Positions 56,543 through 64,000 of a stretch of DNA of 64,000 bases are shown here, piece after piece. Origin of the DNA: Legionella steelei (GTDB lineage Bacteria > Pseudomonadota > Gammaproteobacteria > Legionellales > Legionellaceae). The notes beneath the pieces are model-generated. The model saw only the letters and a program-made list of their open reading frames with translations, searched no databases and had not been told where the DNA came from. The stretch lies in the NCBI RefSeq assembly GCF_001468005.1, contig NZ_LNYY01000019.1, forward strand, positions 963,688-1,027,687, written 5' to 3'. Both the position numbers and the translations under genes were made by a program. The number at the start of each line of letters is the position of its first letter. Position 1 is the stretch's first letter.

Positions 56543-56698
56543 TTGCTTAAAATAATTCAAAAAAACCGATGATAGCTAAGTCAAACGCGGATTACCAGCA
56601 TTAGCCATGTTAATCATGAATCAATCTATGATATCATGCGCAAAAACCGATGGAAGCACGGCCTTATTCATCCCCATTCTAAAAAGGATATGAAAAAT

Positions 56699-57781
56699 AT
56701 GCCCAGTTCAAATTCTAATTTATTCATGATCGATATAGAAGGCATAGAACTTTCAGCTATGGAACGGGAAATTATAAAGCATCCCCATGTAGGCTCCGTC
56801 ATTCTTTTCACACGTAATTTTACAAGTCCTCAACAGTTAGAGCAGTTAATTCGCGAAATCCGTGACATCGACCCCAATATTTTTGTAGCAACCGATCACG
56901 AAGGTGGTTTTGTGCAACGCTTTTTACGCCAGGGGTTTCGTTCCTTACCTGCATCCCGCGTTTATGGCGATGTCTATGACCTAAACCCTGAAGTTGGTAT
57001 CCAGCTTGCAAAACAATATGGCGAAGTTATGGCCAAAGACCTGTTGGCATGTGGCGTTGATGTAAGTCTCGCACCAGTCCTGGATTTACATGGTCAAAGT
57101 CGTGTTATTGCGCATTTGGACCGTGCTTTTCATCATGAGCCGGAGGCAATTATTGCTTTGGCAAGCGCTTTTATTGAGGGCATGCATGCAGCAGGTATGC
57201 CTGCTGTTGCCAAACATTTTCCCGGCCATGGTTCGGTCAGTGCTGATTCACACAGTACAATGCCCATTTCTTTTGCATCAATGGACGAATTAAAATCTAA
57301 AGATTTGAAGCCTTTTATCGAACTGATTAAAAGAGGATTGCTCAATGCCATCATGCCGGCACATATAACTTATAAAGAAATCGACGCAAACAAACCTGCT
57401 GGCTTTTCAACAATCTGGTTGCAAGAGGTATTACGCCATGAATTGAAGTTTGACGGTTTGATTTTAAGCGATTGCTTGAGTATGACCGGTGCCGATATCG
57501 GCAATTTGATGACGCGTACAGAAGAAGCACTTAAAGCAGGCTGTGATATGTTGATTGTCTGCCACCAACCACGCCAAGTATTACTCGAGTTATTACAAAA
57601 AATCACATTATCACAAACATCAGCCTCAGCCGCACGCATCACTCATTTTAAAAATCAGATGCTTCGTTTTGTACATCCAGAGCAAAATCAGCTCAAACCT
57701 TATTTATCAACAATAGCTCAAGAAAAAGATTCTGCTGTTGTGAGCAAAAATCAGCAGTTCAACACCTCAGAAACGATTTAA
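56699..57781 (+). CDS. nagZ: beta-N-acetylhexosaminidase NagZ
   Basis: NagZ is a cytosolic family 3 glycosidase that removes GlcNAc from anhydromuropeptides in wall recycling. The protein has about 360 residues. It shows VATDHEGGFVQRF, the conserved KHFPGHGSVSADSHS loop with the His/Asp general acid-base, and the nucleophile Asp in LILSDCLSM. The start at ATG 56699 is supported by AAGGA ten bases upstream; starts at 56636 and 56690 are in frame but worse placed. It is divergent from tgt. Confidence 0.94.
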   Translation: MPSSNSNLFMIDIEGIELSAMEREIIKHPHVGSVILFTRNFTSPQQLEQLIREIRDIDPNIFVATDHEGGFVQRFLRQGFRSLPASRVYGDVYDLNPEVGIQLAKQYGEVMAKDLLACGVDVSLAPVLDLHGQSRVIAHLDRAFHHEPEAIIALASAFIEGMHAAGMPAVAKHFPGHGSVSADSHSTMPISFASMDELKSKDLKPFIELIKRGLLNAIMPAHITYKEIDANKPAGFSTIWLQEVLRHELKFDGLILSDCLSMTGADIGNLMTRTEEALKAGCDMLIVCHQPRQVLLELLQKITLSQTSASAARITHFKNQMLRFVHPEQNQLKPYLSTIAQEKDSAVVSKNQQFNTSETI

Positions 57782-57786
57782 GTTGT

Positions 57787-57873
57787 TGTAGCCTGGGTGC
57801 AGCGTCGCGAAACCGGTTTTTTTGTCTGGCATGTCCCGTTAAACCCATGTTTCGCGACGCTGCATCCAGGCTA
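57787..57873. repeat. dispersed palindromic element between nagZ and dsbB
   Basis: It starts TGTAGCCTGGGTGCAGCGTC and ends GACGCTGCATCCAGGCTA. An inner GCGAAACCGG/ATGTTTCGCGA pair extends the stem. It lies between converging genes, where it could terminate both. Confidence 0.85.
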
Positions 57874-57877
57874 AAAA

Positions 57878-58387
57878 CTAGAAATTATCTTCGCGAAGCT
57901 TGCTTAATCGCGTCTGCCAAAATAAGAGGCATCCCATTAGGGCCATGAATAAAAAATACATGGCACTCCATCCCGGCATCGAGATTCCGAATAAATGCCA
58001 ATTGGCTTCAGCACAATCTCCAGTTCCTAAAAATAAAGCTTTGACTACAGTTTGCCACGGTAGGTAACGCATTAAAATATCTAAGCTTGGCATACACGCA
58101 GGAGCTTGCCCCGCAGGTAAGGACTGTAACCACAATTGACGTAAAGAAAAGTATAGTCCCGCACATGCAATGAGAATTTGCAAGAAACTAATAAGACGCG
58201 CCTTTTTTAAGGTTCGAAAACTTAATCCCATAACTGCCAATAATAAAAGAACGCAAACGCGTTGCATGATGCATAAAGGACAAGGGACAAGGCCATCAAT
58301 ATATTGAAAATAAAAAGAAGCAAATAATACCAACACGGTTAGTATGGCATTAAACGTTTGCATTTTTTTAAAAGTAACTTTTGTCAT
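57878..58387 (-). CDS. dsbB: disulfide bond formation protein DsbB
   Basis: DsbB re-oxidises DsbA and passes electrons to quinones. The 169-residue protein has four membrane helices, the first Cys pair in PCPLCIMQR, and the second pair as C in GQAPACMPS and C in [14 protein letters not shown]. Its start overlaps the stop of the cytochrome gene by four bases. Confidence 0.95.
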   Translation of the reverse strand: MTKVTFKKMQTFNAILTVLVLFASFYFQYIDGLVPCPLCIMQRVCVLLLLAVMGLSFRTLKKARLISFLQILIACAGLYFSLRQLWLQSLPAGQAPACMPSLDILMRYLPWQTVVKALFLGTGDCAEANWHLFGISMPGWSAMYFLFMALMGCLLFWQTRLSKLREDNF

Positions 58388-58785
58388 GATTTTGGCAACA
58401 TATAGGATATCGCAGCACGAAGATCATCATCGCTGCATTTAATACACGTTCCTTTTGCAGGCATAGCATTCAATCCTTTTATTGAAGAGGCAAGTAAATC
58501 ATCTAATGTTTTCCCGGCCAAACGCGGTTTCCAATCTTGTTCATTTCTGAATTTTGGTGCTCCCGCAAGACCATCGCGATGGCAAACGATACAATATTGT
58601 TGGTACGTTTCTTCTCCGGGCTCTGTTTTTGTCGCTACATTATTAGTCATTTTATTATCGGCTTGGCCTTGTACCGAAACCTCCCCTACAGGTTGAATTC
58701 TTAATTGCATTTCCTGTTGTCGCAACTCACCACATGCATACAACGCAAATGAACAAAACCATAATATTAAAAACAGCAACCTCAT
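58384..58785 (-). CDS. cytochrome c5-like monohaem cytochrome
   Basis: A protein of about 133 residues. It has an export signal whose end (LYAC) may be a lipobox, a haem site C-x2-C-H in [12 protein letters not shown], the sixth-ligand Met likely in LNAMPAKG, and an extra CIKC pair near the C-terminus typical of cytochrome c5. The start at ATG 58785 has GAGGTG seven bases upstream; 58800 and 58791 are alternatives. It is cotranscribed with dsbB. Confidence 0.88.
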   Translation of the reverse strand: MRLLFLILWFCSFALYACGELRQQEMQLRIQPVGEVSVQGQADNKMTNNVATKTEPGEETYQQYCIVCHRDGLAGAPKFRNEQDWKPRLAGKTLDDLLASSIKGLNAMPAKGTCIKCSDDDLRAAISYMLPKS

Positions 58786-58942
58786 GCCCATACACCTCAT
58801 GATAATAATTTAGGATAATACCCAGAAGTAAGTTTTTTTTCCAGCGTGATTAAAAGCAAATAAGCGGAAAATCATTTTATTTCCTTGCAACAATCTTCAA
58901 ACTATAATGGATCTTTAAAACAGCAATTGATGGGGACAAAAC

Positions 58943-59419
58943 ATGGTACAAGCAATTCCACCAGGATTTCATACTGTAACGCCAACCCTTACTTTTAAAA
59001 ATTGTGCCAAAGCAATTGAGTTTTACCAAAAAGCATTTAATGCCAAACCGCTACATATTTTCCCATCGTTAAATGGAAAAGGTATTATGCACGCCCGCCT
59101 ACAAATTGGTAACTCCATCCTGATGATGAGTGACGAAATGGATGGTGAAAATTGCGCTCAAAGCGCGGAAACCCTTGGTAAATCTCCAATTGGATTCTTT
59201 GTATATGTTTCTGATGCAGATTCTATGCTACAACAAGCAGTATCTGCTGGTGGACAAATTACTATGCCCATAGCAGACATGTTTTGGGGGGATCGTGCAG
59301 GACAAATTAAAGACCCCTTTGGTTACTCTTGGATGATTGCCACACATACCCAAGATTTTACTGATGAAGAAATCAGAAAAAACGCAGCAGATTTCTTTGC
59401 CTCTTTAGCAACAAAATAA
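58943..59419 (+). CDS. VOC/glyoxalase superfamily protein (PhnB-like)
   Basis: A 158-residue cytosolic protein of the vicinal-oxygen-chelate fold: VTPTLTFKNCAKAIEFYQKA at the start and MFWGDRAGQIKDPFGYSWMI near the end are typical of PhnB-like members. GGGGA precedes the ATG. The dipeptidase gene begins 17 bases downstream, suggesting cotranscription. Its substrate is unknown. Confidence 0.88.
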   Translation: MVQAIPPGFHTVTPTLTFKNCAKAIEFYQKAFNAKPLHIFPSLNGKGIMHARLQIGNSILMMSDEMDGENCAQSAETLGKSPIGFFVYVSDADSMLQQAVSAGGQITMPIADMFWGDRAGQIKDPFGYSWMIATHTQDFTDEEIRKNAADFFASLATK

Positions 59420-59435
59420 GTGATAAGGATTCGAA

Positions 59436-60128
59436 ATGTTAGACCGTACTGAACTCGAGCCTATTTTACTCATTGCTGATCCTAAAATTGTCGCCATTCC
59501 GGTAATTGATAATCAAGATCCAATGATTGATCTCATAAATTATTCAGAAATTAGCTATGGTCCTTCTCCTGAAATACCGAATAATACCGATTACACAAAA
59601 ATGCGCAAAACAGTGTATGAAAAATTAAAGCAAGCCCAATCTTTATTGCCTGTAGGATTACGTTTTTGTTTGTATGAAAGTTATCGGAGTCTGACCCTAC
59701 AAAAGGCACTTTTTGATACACGTTATGAGAAAGTAAAAAATAAGCATCCCGAATGGTCATCGGAACAAATTTTCACGGAAACAACCCGTCTGGTTTCCCC
59801 AGTAATCAATCAAGATGGTTCACCCAATATTCCACCTCATTCAACGGGTGCGGCAATAGATGTTTATTTAATCAATGAGCAAGGAGAAACTATTGAAATG
59901 GGAATTCATCCTAAAGATTGGATGGAGGATATAGATGGCTCTCTTTCATTAACGGCGTCAAAAATTATTACCGAGGAAGCAAAAAAAAATCGAACACTCA
60001 TGAGCAATGTCTTAGAGAGCGTTGGTTTTGTTAACTATCTAAATGAATACTGGCATTGGTCTTATGGCGATCGTTATTGGGCTTATTATAAACAACAGCC
60101 TTTTGCTCTGTATGATACTTACAAGTAG
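59436..60128 (+). CDS. D-Ala-D-Ala dipeptidase, VanX/DdpX-like (M15D)
   Basis: A 230-residue zinc dipeptidase of the VanX family. The zinc ligands are readable: SxHxxGxAxD as HSTGAAIDVY, and ExWH as EYWHWSYGD; an upstream Arg in LYESYRSLTLQK matches the substrate-binding site. There is no signal peptide, so action is cytosolic, as for VanX and DdpX, which hydrolyse D-Ala-D-Ala. No van-type ligase or regulator is nearby, so recycling of D-alanine is more plausible than glycopeptide resistance. Confidence 0.88.
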   Translation: MLDRTELEPILLIADPKIVAIPVIDNQDPMIDLINYSEISYGPSPEIPNNTDYTKMRKTVYEKLKQAQSLLPVGLRFCLYESYRSLTLQKALFDTRYEKVKNKHPEWSSEQIFTETTRLVSPVINQDGSPNIPPHSTGAAIDVYLINEQGETIEMGIHPKDWMEDIDGSLSLTASKIITEEAKKNRTLMSNVLESVGFVNYLNEYWHWSYGDRYWAYYKQQPFALYDTYK

Positions 60129-60137
60129 CCATCTCTT

Positions 60138-60190
60138 TGTAGCATGTATGCTTTATTAAAACAGAAGGCTGGGCCAAAGCCCAACCTACA
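60138..60190. repeat. short palindromic element with the TGTAGGTTGGGC-type end
   Basis: It starts TGTAGCATGTATGC and ends GGCTGGGCCAAAGCCCAACCTACA, which contains its own GGGC/GCCC stem. The right end resembles that of the long copy at 45177-45318 more than the CCCAGGCTACA copies, suggesting a second subfamily. Confidence 0.55.
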
Positions 60191-60295
60191 TAAAACGCAA
60201 CAAAACACCATAGCTCCATTCGACAACTCTTTGAAAATTAGGTTATATTTCACCTGGCGTTATACGTTATGGATATATCACTATAAGGAAATCAT

Positions 60296-60850
60296 ATGAC
60301 AAACATTAATGAAATTTACCCTCCAAATGTTTTAAGACGTAATTGGGGTTGGCTTTTAGGATTAGGAATAGTACTTGTTTTTCTAGGTTGCATCGGCTTG
60401 GGCATGGTCATTGGCTTAACTCTCGTCAGCATGTATTTTTTTGCGGCTTTATTAATAATCTCTGCAATCTCTCATTTTATTGACATTTTTAAACATAGAG
60501 ACTGGCACGGCGTCTTCTGGCAAGCGCTCATTGCAATTTTATACCTGATTGGCGCTGCAGTTGTTTTGTATGATCCCTTTTTAGCATCCACTTTAATTAC
60601 TGCACTCTTGGCTGTAGTTCTAATCATTATTGGCATCACGCGAATCATTTTAGCCTTATCTTTAAAAAAAGCTAAGGGATGTGGCTGGCTCTTATTTGCA
60701 GGAATCATCTCCATAATTCTTGGCATATTAATCCTCATACAATGGCCAATTAGTGGTTTATGGGTTATTGGAATGTTCATTGCAATTGATATGATTGTTA
60801 ATGGCTGGTCTTACATTTTTATTGCGCTTTCGGTACGTGCATCGTTATAA
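60296..60850 (+). CDS. HdeD/DUF308 family membrane protein
   Basis: A 184-residue inner-membrane protein with six hydrophobic helices in three pairs and short loops (FKHRDWHGVFWQ, LKKAKGCGW), the pattern of the HdeD/DUF308 family linked to acid resistance in E. coli. AAGGA precedes the ATG. The role here is unknown; acid tolerance is only a family-based guess. Confidence 0.85.
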   Translation: MTNINEIYPPNVLRRNWGWLLGLGIVLVFLGCIGLGMVIGLTLVSMYFFAALLIISAISHFIDIFKHRDWHGVFWQALIAILYLIGAAVVLYDPFLASTLITALLAVVLIIIGITRIILALSLKKAKGCGWLLFAGIISIILGILILIQWPISGLWVIGMFIAIDMIVNGWSYIFIALSVRASL

Positions 60851-60893
60851 CGAACATAGTATGATACTGCATCCTTCCTAAATGCAGTATCAT

Positions 60894-61823
60894 ATGAGCT
60901 CGAGAACGCTACGTATCGCAACACGTCAAAGCCCATTAGCCTTATGGCAAGCCAATCATGTTCGTGACTTATTATTAAATAAATGGCCAAAGCTACAGAT
61001 TGAATTATTACCGATGAGCACATCGGGCGATAAGTTCCTCAAGGATAAACTTCTGGCTATTGGTGGAAAAGGTTTATTTGTAAAAGAATTAGAAGAGGCA
61101 TTGTTGGATAAGAGAGCAGATTTTGCGGTTCACTCTTCAAAAGATATGCCTGCAGAATTCCCTGAAGGCCTCGAACTCATTGCAATCTGCAAAAGAGATA
61201 ATCCGCTTGATGTCTTTGTCAGTTACAAACACACCAATCTGCAAACGCTACCGGCTCAATCCATTGTTGGCACTTCAAGTCTTAGACGGCAATCGCAATT
61301 ATTAGCGTACAGACCCGATTTAAGTATTAAATCCTTACGCGGAAATATCCATACTCGACTTGAGAAGCTTAAATCAGGAGAATACCAAGCAATCATTCTC
61401 GCTGCGGCAGGTCTTGAGCGCATGGGGTTCACTGACATCATCACCGAACAATTATCAACACAAATCATGCTCCCAGCTTGTGGTCAAGGCGCTTTAGCAA
61501 TCGAATGCAGAAGTGATGATTTAGAAATTCAGGATTTGCTTATCGAGCTCAACGATCCAATATCGTCTATTTGCGTGCATGCTGAGCGCAAGGTCAATGC
61601 ACTCTTAGGTGGTAATTGTCATGTCCCTTTAGCAGTTTTTTGCTCACCAATAGCAAACAATCAACTGTCGCTACACGCAAAAATTTTAACCCTTGATGGC
61701 TTGCAAAGTATTCAGAACATGCAAACAGGCTCATTAGAACAAGCAACAAGCATGGCTGTAAATTGCGCTCAATCTTTGCTGGCACAAGGTGCTGCAAATC
61801 TTCTTGCATCAGTGCCAAAATGA
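60894..61823 (+). CDS. hemC: hydroxymethylbilane synthase (porphobilinogen deaminase)
   Basis: HemC condenses four porphobilinogens into hydroxymethylbilane in haem synthesis. The protein has 309 residues from ATG 60894 (MSSRTLRIATRQSPLALWQA); ATG 60882 is in frame. Motifs: DKFLKDKLLAIGGKGLFVKE, VHSSKDMP, GTSSLRRQ and the dipyrromethane-cofactor Cys in LLGGNCHVPLA. It overlaps hemD through ATGA. Confidence 0.96.
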   Translation: MSSRTLRIATRQSPLALWQANHVRDLLLNKWPKLQIELLPMSTSGDKFLKDKLLAIGGKGLFVKELEEALLDKRADFAVHSSKDMPAEFPEGLELIAICKRDNPLDVFVSYKHTNLQTLPAQSIVGTSSLRRQSQLLAYRPDLSIKSLRGNIHTRLEKLKSGEYQAIILAAAGLERMGFTDIITEQLSTQIMLPACGQGALAIECRSDDLEIQDLLIELNDPISSICVHAERKVNALLGGNCHVPLAVFCSPIANNQLSLHAKILTLDGLQSIQNMQTGSLEQATSMAVNCAQSLLAQGAANLLASVPK

Positions 61824-62578
61824 GCAATTCACTTCATGGCTTACGCATTTTAAATACTCGCCCACGTGACCAAGCGAGTCAGCTAAGCCAAAGTATTCGT
61901 GACGCAGAAGGAAAAGTAATTGAACTTCCAACTTTAGAAATCGAAGCGACCAATACCCATTGGCTCAATTTATTGCCTGATTTAAAAACAGTTGACCATG
62001 CTATTTTTATTAGTGCTAATGCCGTTCGTTATTGTTTTAATCAATTAAACCAACAAAATATCGAATGGCCGCCATCGATTCAAGTCATTGCAATTGGCCA
62101 AGGAAGTGCTGCAGCAATTCAAGAATTCGGCATTCAAGTGAGTGCGATCCCCGTTGTACCTGACAGCGAACATTTATTGGCATTAGAAACGTTACAACAA
62201 CCAGAAAAACAAAACGTGCTACTATTTAAAGGAAAAGGCGGTAGACCTCTTATTGAGGAACAATTGATACAAAGAGAGGCTAATTTGGTCGTGCTCGAAG
62301 TGTATCAACGAGTTATTCCTCAAATTAGCAGGCAATTGATACAATCGATATGGCGCAATGATTTAGTGGACATTATACTGTTAACAAGTGAACAGTCTCT
62401 GCATAACCTTTTTAAACTGTTTGATAAAGAGGCTCATAATTGGCTACGTAATAAAAAATGGCTCATAATAAGCGAGCGACTGGCTCAAGTAGCCTCATCA
62501 TTGGGCATAAGAAATATTAAGATATGCCACCCTAGCCGGGTGATGGATACATTGTTTGACTACGTAAACAAGGATTAA
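61820..62578 (+). CDS. hemD: uroporphyrinogen-III synthase
   Basis: HemD closes and inverts ring D of hydroxymethylbilane to make uroporphyrinogen III. The 252-residue protein begins MSNSLHGLRILNTRPRDQAS and has AIFISANAVRYCF, VIAIGQGSAAAI and LFKGKGGRPLIEEQL. The start overlaps the hemC stop (ATGA); the longer open frame lies within hemC. HemD is poorly conserved, but its position between hemC and hemX settles the identity. Confidence 0.95.
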   Translation: MSNSLHGLRILNTRPRDQASQLSQSIRDAEGKVIELPTLEIEATNTHWLNLLPDLKTVDHAIFISANAVRYCFNQLNQQNIEWPPSIQVIAIGQGSAAAIQEFGIQVSAIPVVPDSEHLLALETLQQPEKQNVLLFKGKGGRPLIEEQLIQREANLVVLEVYQRVIPQISRQLIQSIWRNDLVDIILLTSEQSLHNLFKLFDKEAHNWLRNKKWLIISERLAQVASSLGIRNIKICHPSRVMDTLFDYVNKD

Positions 62579-62581
62579 CTT

Positions 62582-63712
62582 ATGGCAAACGGTAACGAAG
62601 AACAAGTACAAAAAACAAAAAAAGTAGCTCATCCCACGCAAGTTGAGAAAACAAAACCCCAAAATAATCCTACTGTTTCTAAAAATAAATGCCTGGTCAC
62701 TGCATTAGCTTTTATTATTGCCTTAGGTGCTCTAGGGGTGGCAGCCTATACCCTCTCTCTAAATAAACAATTGCGTGCACAATTAAACCAAGCACAAACT
62801 AATTTCTCTACGCAACTACAACAACTCGAACAAAAACAAGAGCAAGCTGAAGAACAAATCAGTGCAAAAACCAATAATGCTCAAGAAATACAAACACAAT
62901 TACAAAGTAAATTTGAGCAACTGAACAAGCAATTACAAAATGCAATGAACCAAAAGTTCTATCAAAATCAAGATTGGCTTCTTCTCAAAGCACGTTACTA
63001 TCTTGAGTTGGCACAAATCAATGCGCATTGGAGTAATGACATTGATTCAACAATAGCCCTGTTGCAACAAGCAGATCAGCTCTTAAAACAGTTAAACGAT
63101 CCTAAAATTTTTGATATACGACAAGCAATAGCTAAAGATGTAGCACAAATGCAAGCTTTACCATCAGTAGATGTTGCAGGTTTGTTAAGCCAATTGGATG
63201 CCGCTCAAAACAGTGTTAATAATTTAAGCATTCCTTTACCTATAAGCGAGAGCCTACCGACAACAGAGCATGTAACGACGCCAGCTAATAATTCTTCTTG
63301 GCGCTCCCGTTTACAAAATAGTATGAATGTATTAGAAAAACTTGTGGTCATTCGCCGTCATGATCAAGAAATAAAACCGCTCATGTCTCCCATATTTGAA
63401 GCCATACTCAAAGAAAAGCTCCATCTAAATCTCCAAGAAGCGCAATGGGCCGTTCTAAACAACAATCCCTCTGTTTATCAAATGCTTCTGAAGCAAGCGA
63501 TAAATAATCTGCAAATGAATTTTAATAAAAACTCACCAGATACAACCGCTTTAATCAAAAAACTCACTGAGTTACAACAAATGAATGTAACTCAAAAAAG
63601 GCCAGCGCTAGGTTCCGCTCTCCCCATGCTCAATGAATTGATTGACGCAAAGAAAACTCCAGAAAATCAATCCTTAAATAGCGAACATGGCGAACAAGGA
63701 GGAAATCAATAA
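62582..63712 (+). CDS. hemX: HemX family membrane protein
   Basis: A 376-residue protein annotated in other bacteria as a putative uroporphyrin-III C-methyltransferase, although it lacks a SAM-binding fold. It has a hydrophilic N-terminus, one membrane helix (about 37-58, CLVTALAFIIALGALGVAAY), a long Gln-rich coiled coil (about 65-125) and a helical domain with WLLLKARYYLELAQINAHWS. It follows hemD by three bases and overlaps hemY by one. Confidence 0.92.
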   Translation: MANGNEEQVQKTKKVAHPTQVEKTKPQNNPTVSKNKCLVTALAFIIALGALGVAAYTLSLNKQLRAQLNQAQTNFSTQLQQLEQKQEQAEEQISAKTNNAQEIQTQLQSKFEQLNKQLQNAMNQKFYQNQDWLLLKARYYLELAQINAHWSNDIDSTIALLQQADQLLKQLNDPKIFDIRQAIAKDVAQMQALPSVDVAGLLSQLDAAQNSVNNLSIPLPISESLPTTEHVTTPANNSSWRSRLQNSMNVLEKLVVIRRHDQEIKPLMSPIFEAILKEKLHLNLQEAQWAVLNNNPSVYQMLLKQAINNLQMNFNKNSPDTTALIKKLTELQQMNVTQKRPALGSALPMLNELIDAKKTPENQSLNSEHGEQGGNQ

Positions 63713-64000
63713 TGCTCCGTCTTCTTATTGCTTTTCTGATTTTACTGGGTGCTGTCGCGTTAGGAATTCAGCTAAATAAAGATCCAGGCTATGTATTAAT
63801 TGCGATCAACCACTGGACTATTGAAACTACGGCTTGGGTCGCTGTCTTTAGCATTATTATTTTGTTCATTATCGTGTATTTTATTCTGCGTTTATTCCAG
63901 AAAATTTCTCGAACCCCTCGCGCATTAACTAAATGGCACTCCAAGCGACTGTCTCAAAAAGCCCAAGCAATTACTCGTAAAGGACTCATTGAATACAGCG
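63712..64000 (+). CDS. hemY: HemY-like protein, 5' part (truncated by the window edge)
   Basis: The ATG at 63712 shares its first base with the hemX stop (TAATG). The visible 96 residues begin MLRLLIAFLILLGAVALGIQ, followed by NKDPGYVLIAINHWTIETTA and a second membrane helix, the usual N-terminus of the gammaproteobacterial HemY/TPR-type protein (not protoporphyrinogen oxidase). AAGGAGG (63697-63703) provides the ribosome site. The gene continues past the right edge. Confidence 0.88.
   Translation, partial: MLRLLIAFLILLGAVALGIQLNKDPGYVLIAINHWTIETTAWVAVFSIIILFIIVYFILRLFQKISRTPRALTKWHSKRLSQKAQAITRKGLIEYS

Overview
The window is AT-rich gammaproteobacterial chromosome and almost certainly comes from a Legionella species that is not L. 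pneumophila itself. The decisive evidence is Dot/Icm region I: dotD-dotC-dotB on the plus strand, then dotA-icmV on the minus strand and icmW-icmX on the plus strand. These proteins are close in length and sequence to the L. pneumophila ones but not identical. The surrounding housekeeping operons have standard gammaproteobacterial order.

Layout. 1-4.4 kb: the end of an EmrA-type membrane fusion protein, an EmrB-type exporter, and panB-panC, with a strongly supported 25-residue leader ORF overlapping the panB start. 4.5-8.5 kb: a 1,333-residue NRPS-like protein (adenylation + carrier + six membrane segments + three hexapeptide-repeat domains) built like poly-lysine synthetase. 8.8-10.7 kb: two alpha/beta hydrolases. 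10.7-14.2 kb: ftsY-ftsE-ftsX and rpoH. 14.3-17.5 kb: a paired M16 protease operon and rsmD. 17.6-27.5 kb: Dot/Icm region I, with one effector-like gene between dotB and dotA. 27.8-32.8 kb: a P1B-type metal ATPase and a BacA/YddA-type ABC exporter. 32.8-40.1 kb (minus strand): nnr-tsaE-amidase-mutL-miaA, then a small zinc-finger gene and a glycosyltransferase. 40.2-45.0 kb (minus): rplM-rpsI, petABC (cytochrome bc1) and sspA-sspB. 45.3-52.7 kb (minus): thrS-infC-rpmI-rplT-pheS-pheT-ihfA plus a 2Fe-2S ferredoxin. 52.9-54.7 kb: tRNA-Val(GAC), a structured intergenic stretch, an XRE-type regulator with palindromic operators, and a TRIC/UPF0126 membrane protein. 54.8-60.9 kb: ppiB, tgt, nagZ, dsbB with a cytochrome c, a VOC protein, a VanX-like dipeptidase and an HdeD-like protein. 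60.9-64 kb: hemC-hemD-hemX-hemY, truncated at the right edge.

The genes form several functional units. Secretion: DotC/DotD are outer-membrane lipoproteins, DotB the ATPase, DotA an inner-membrane protein, IcmW an adaptor, and IcmV/IcmX accessory components. Translation: aminoacyl-tRNA synthetases, IF3 and ribosomal proteins. Respiration and haem: bc1 complex, cytochrome c and hem genes. Cell division and envelope: FtsEX, amidase, NagZ. A dispersed palindromic element, related to TGTAGCCTGGGTGCAGCG with the inverted end CCCAGGCTACA, recurs about ten times, essentially always between genes.

Most noteworthy are the poly-lysine-synthetase-like protein, whose hand-read specificity code resembles that of lysine-activating domains; the panB leader ORF; the promoter, hairpins and small ORF at 53.1-53.3 kb; and the effector-like protein with a possible permuted cysteine-protease-type triad. 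No CRISPR array, rRNA, insertion sequence or prophage was recognised.
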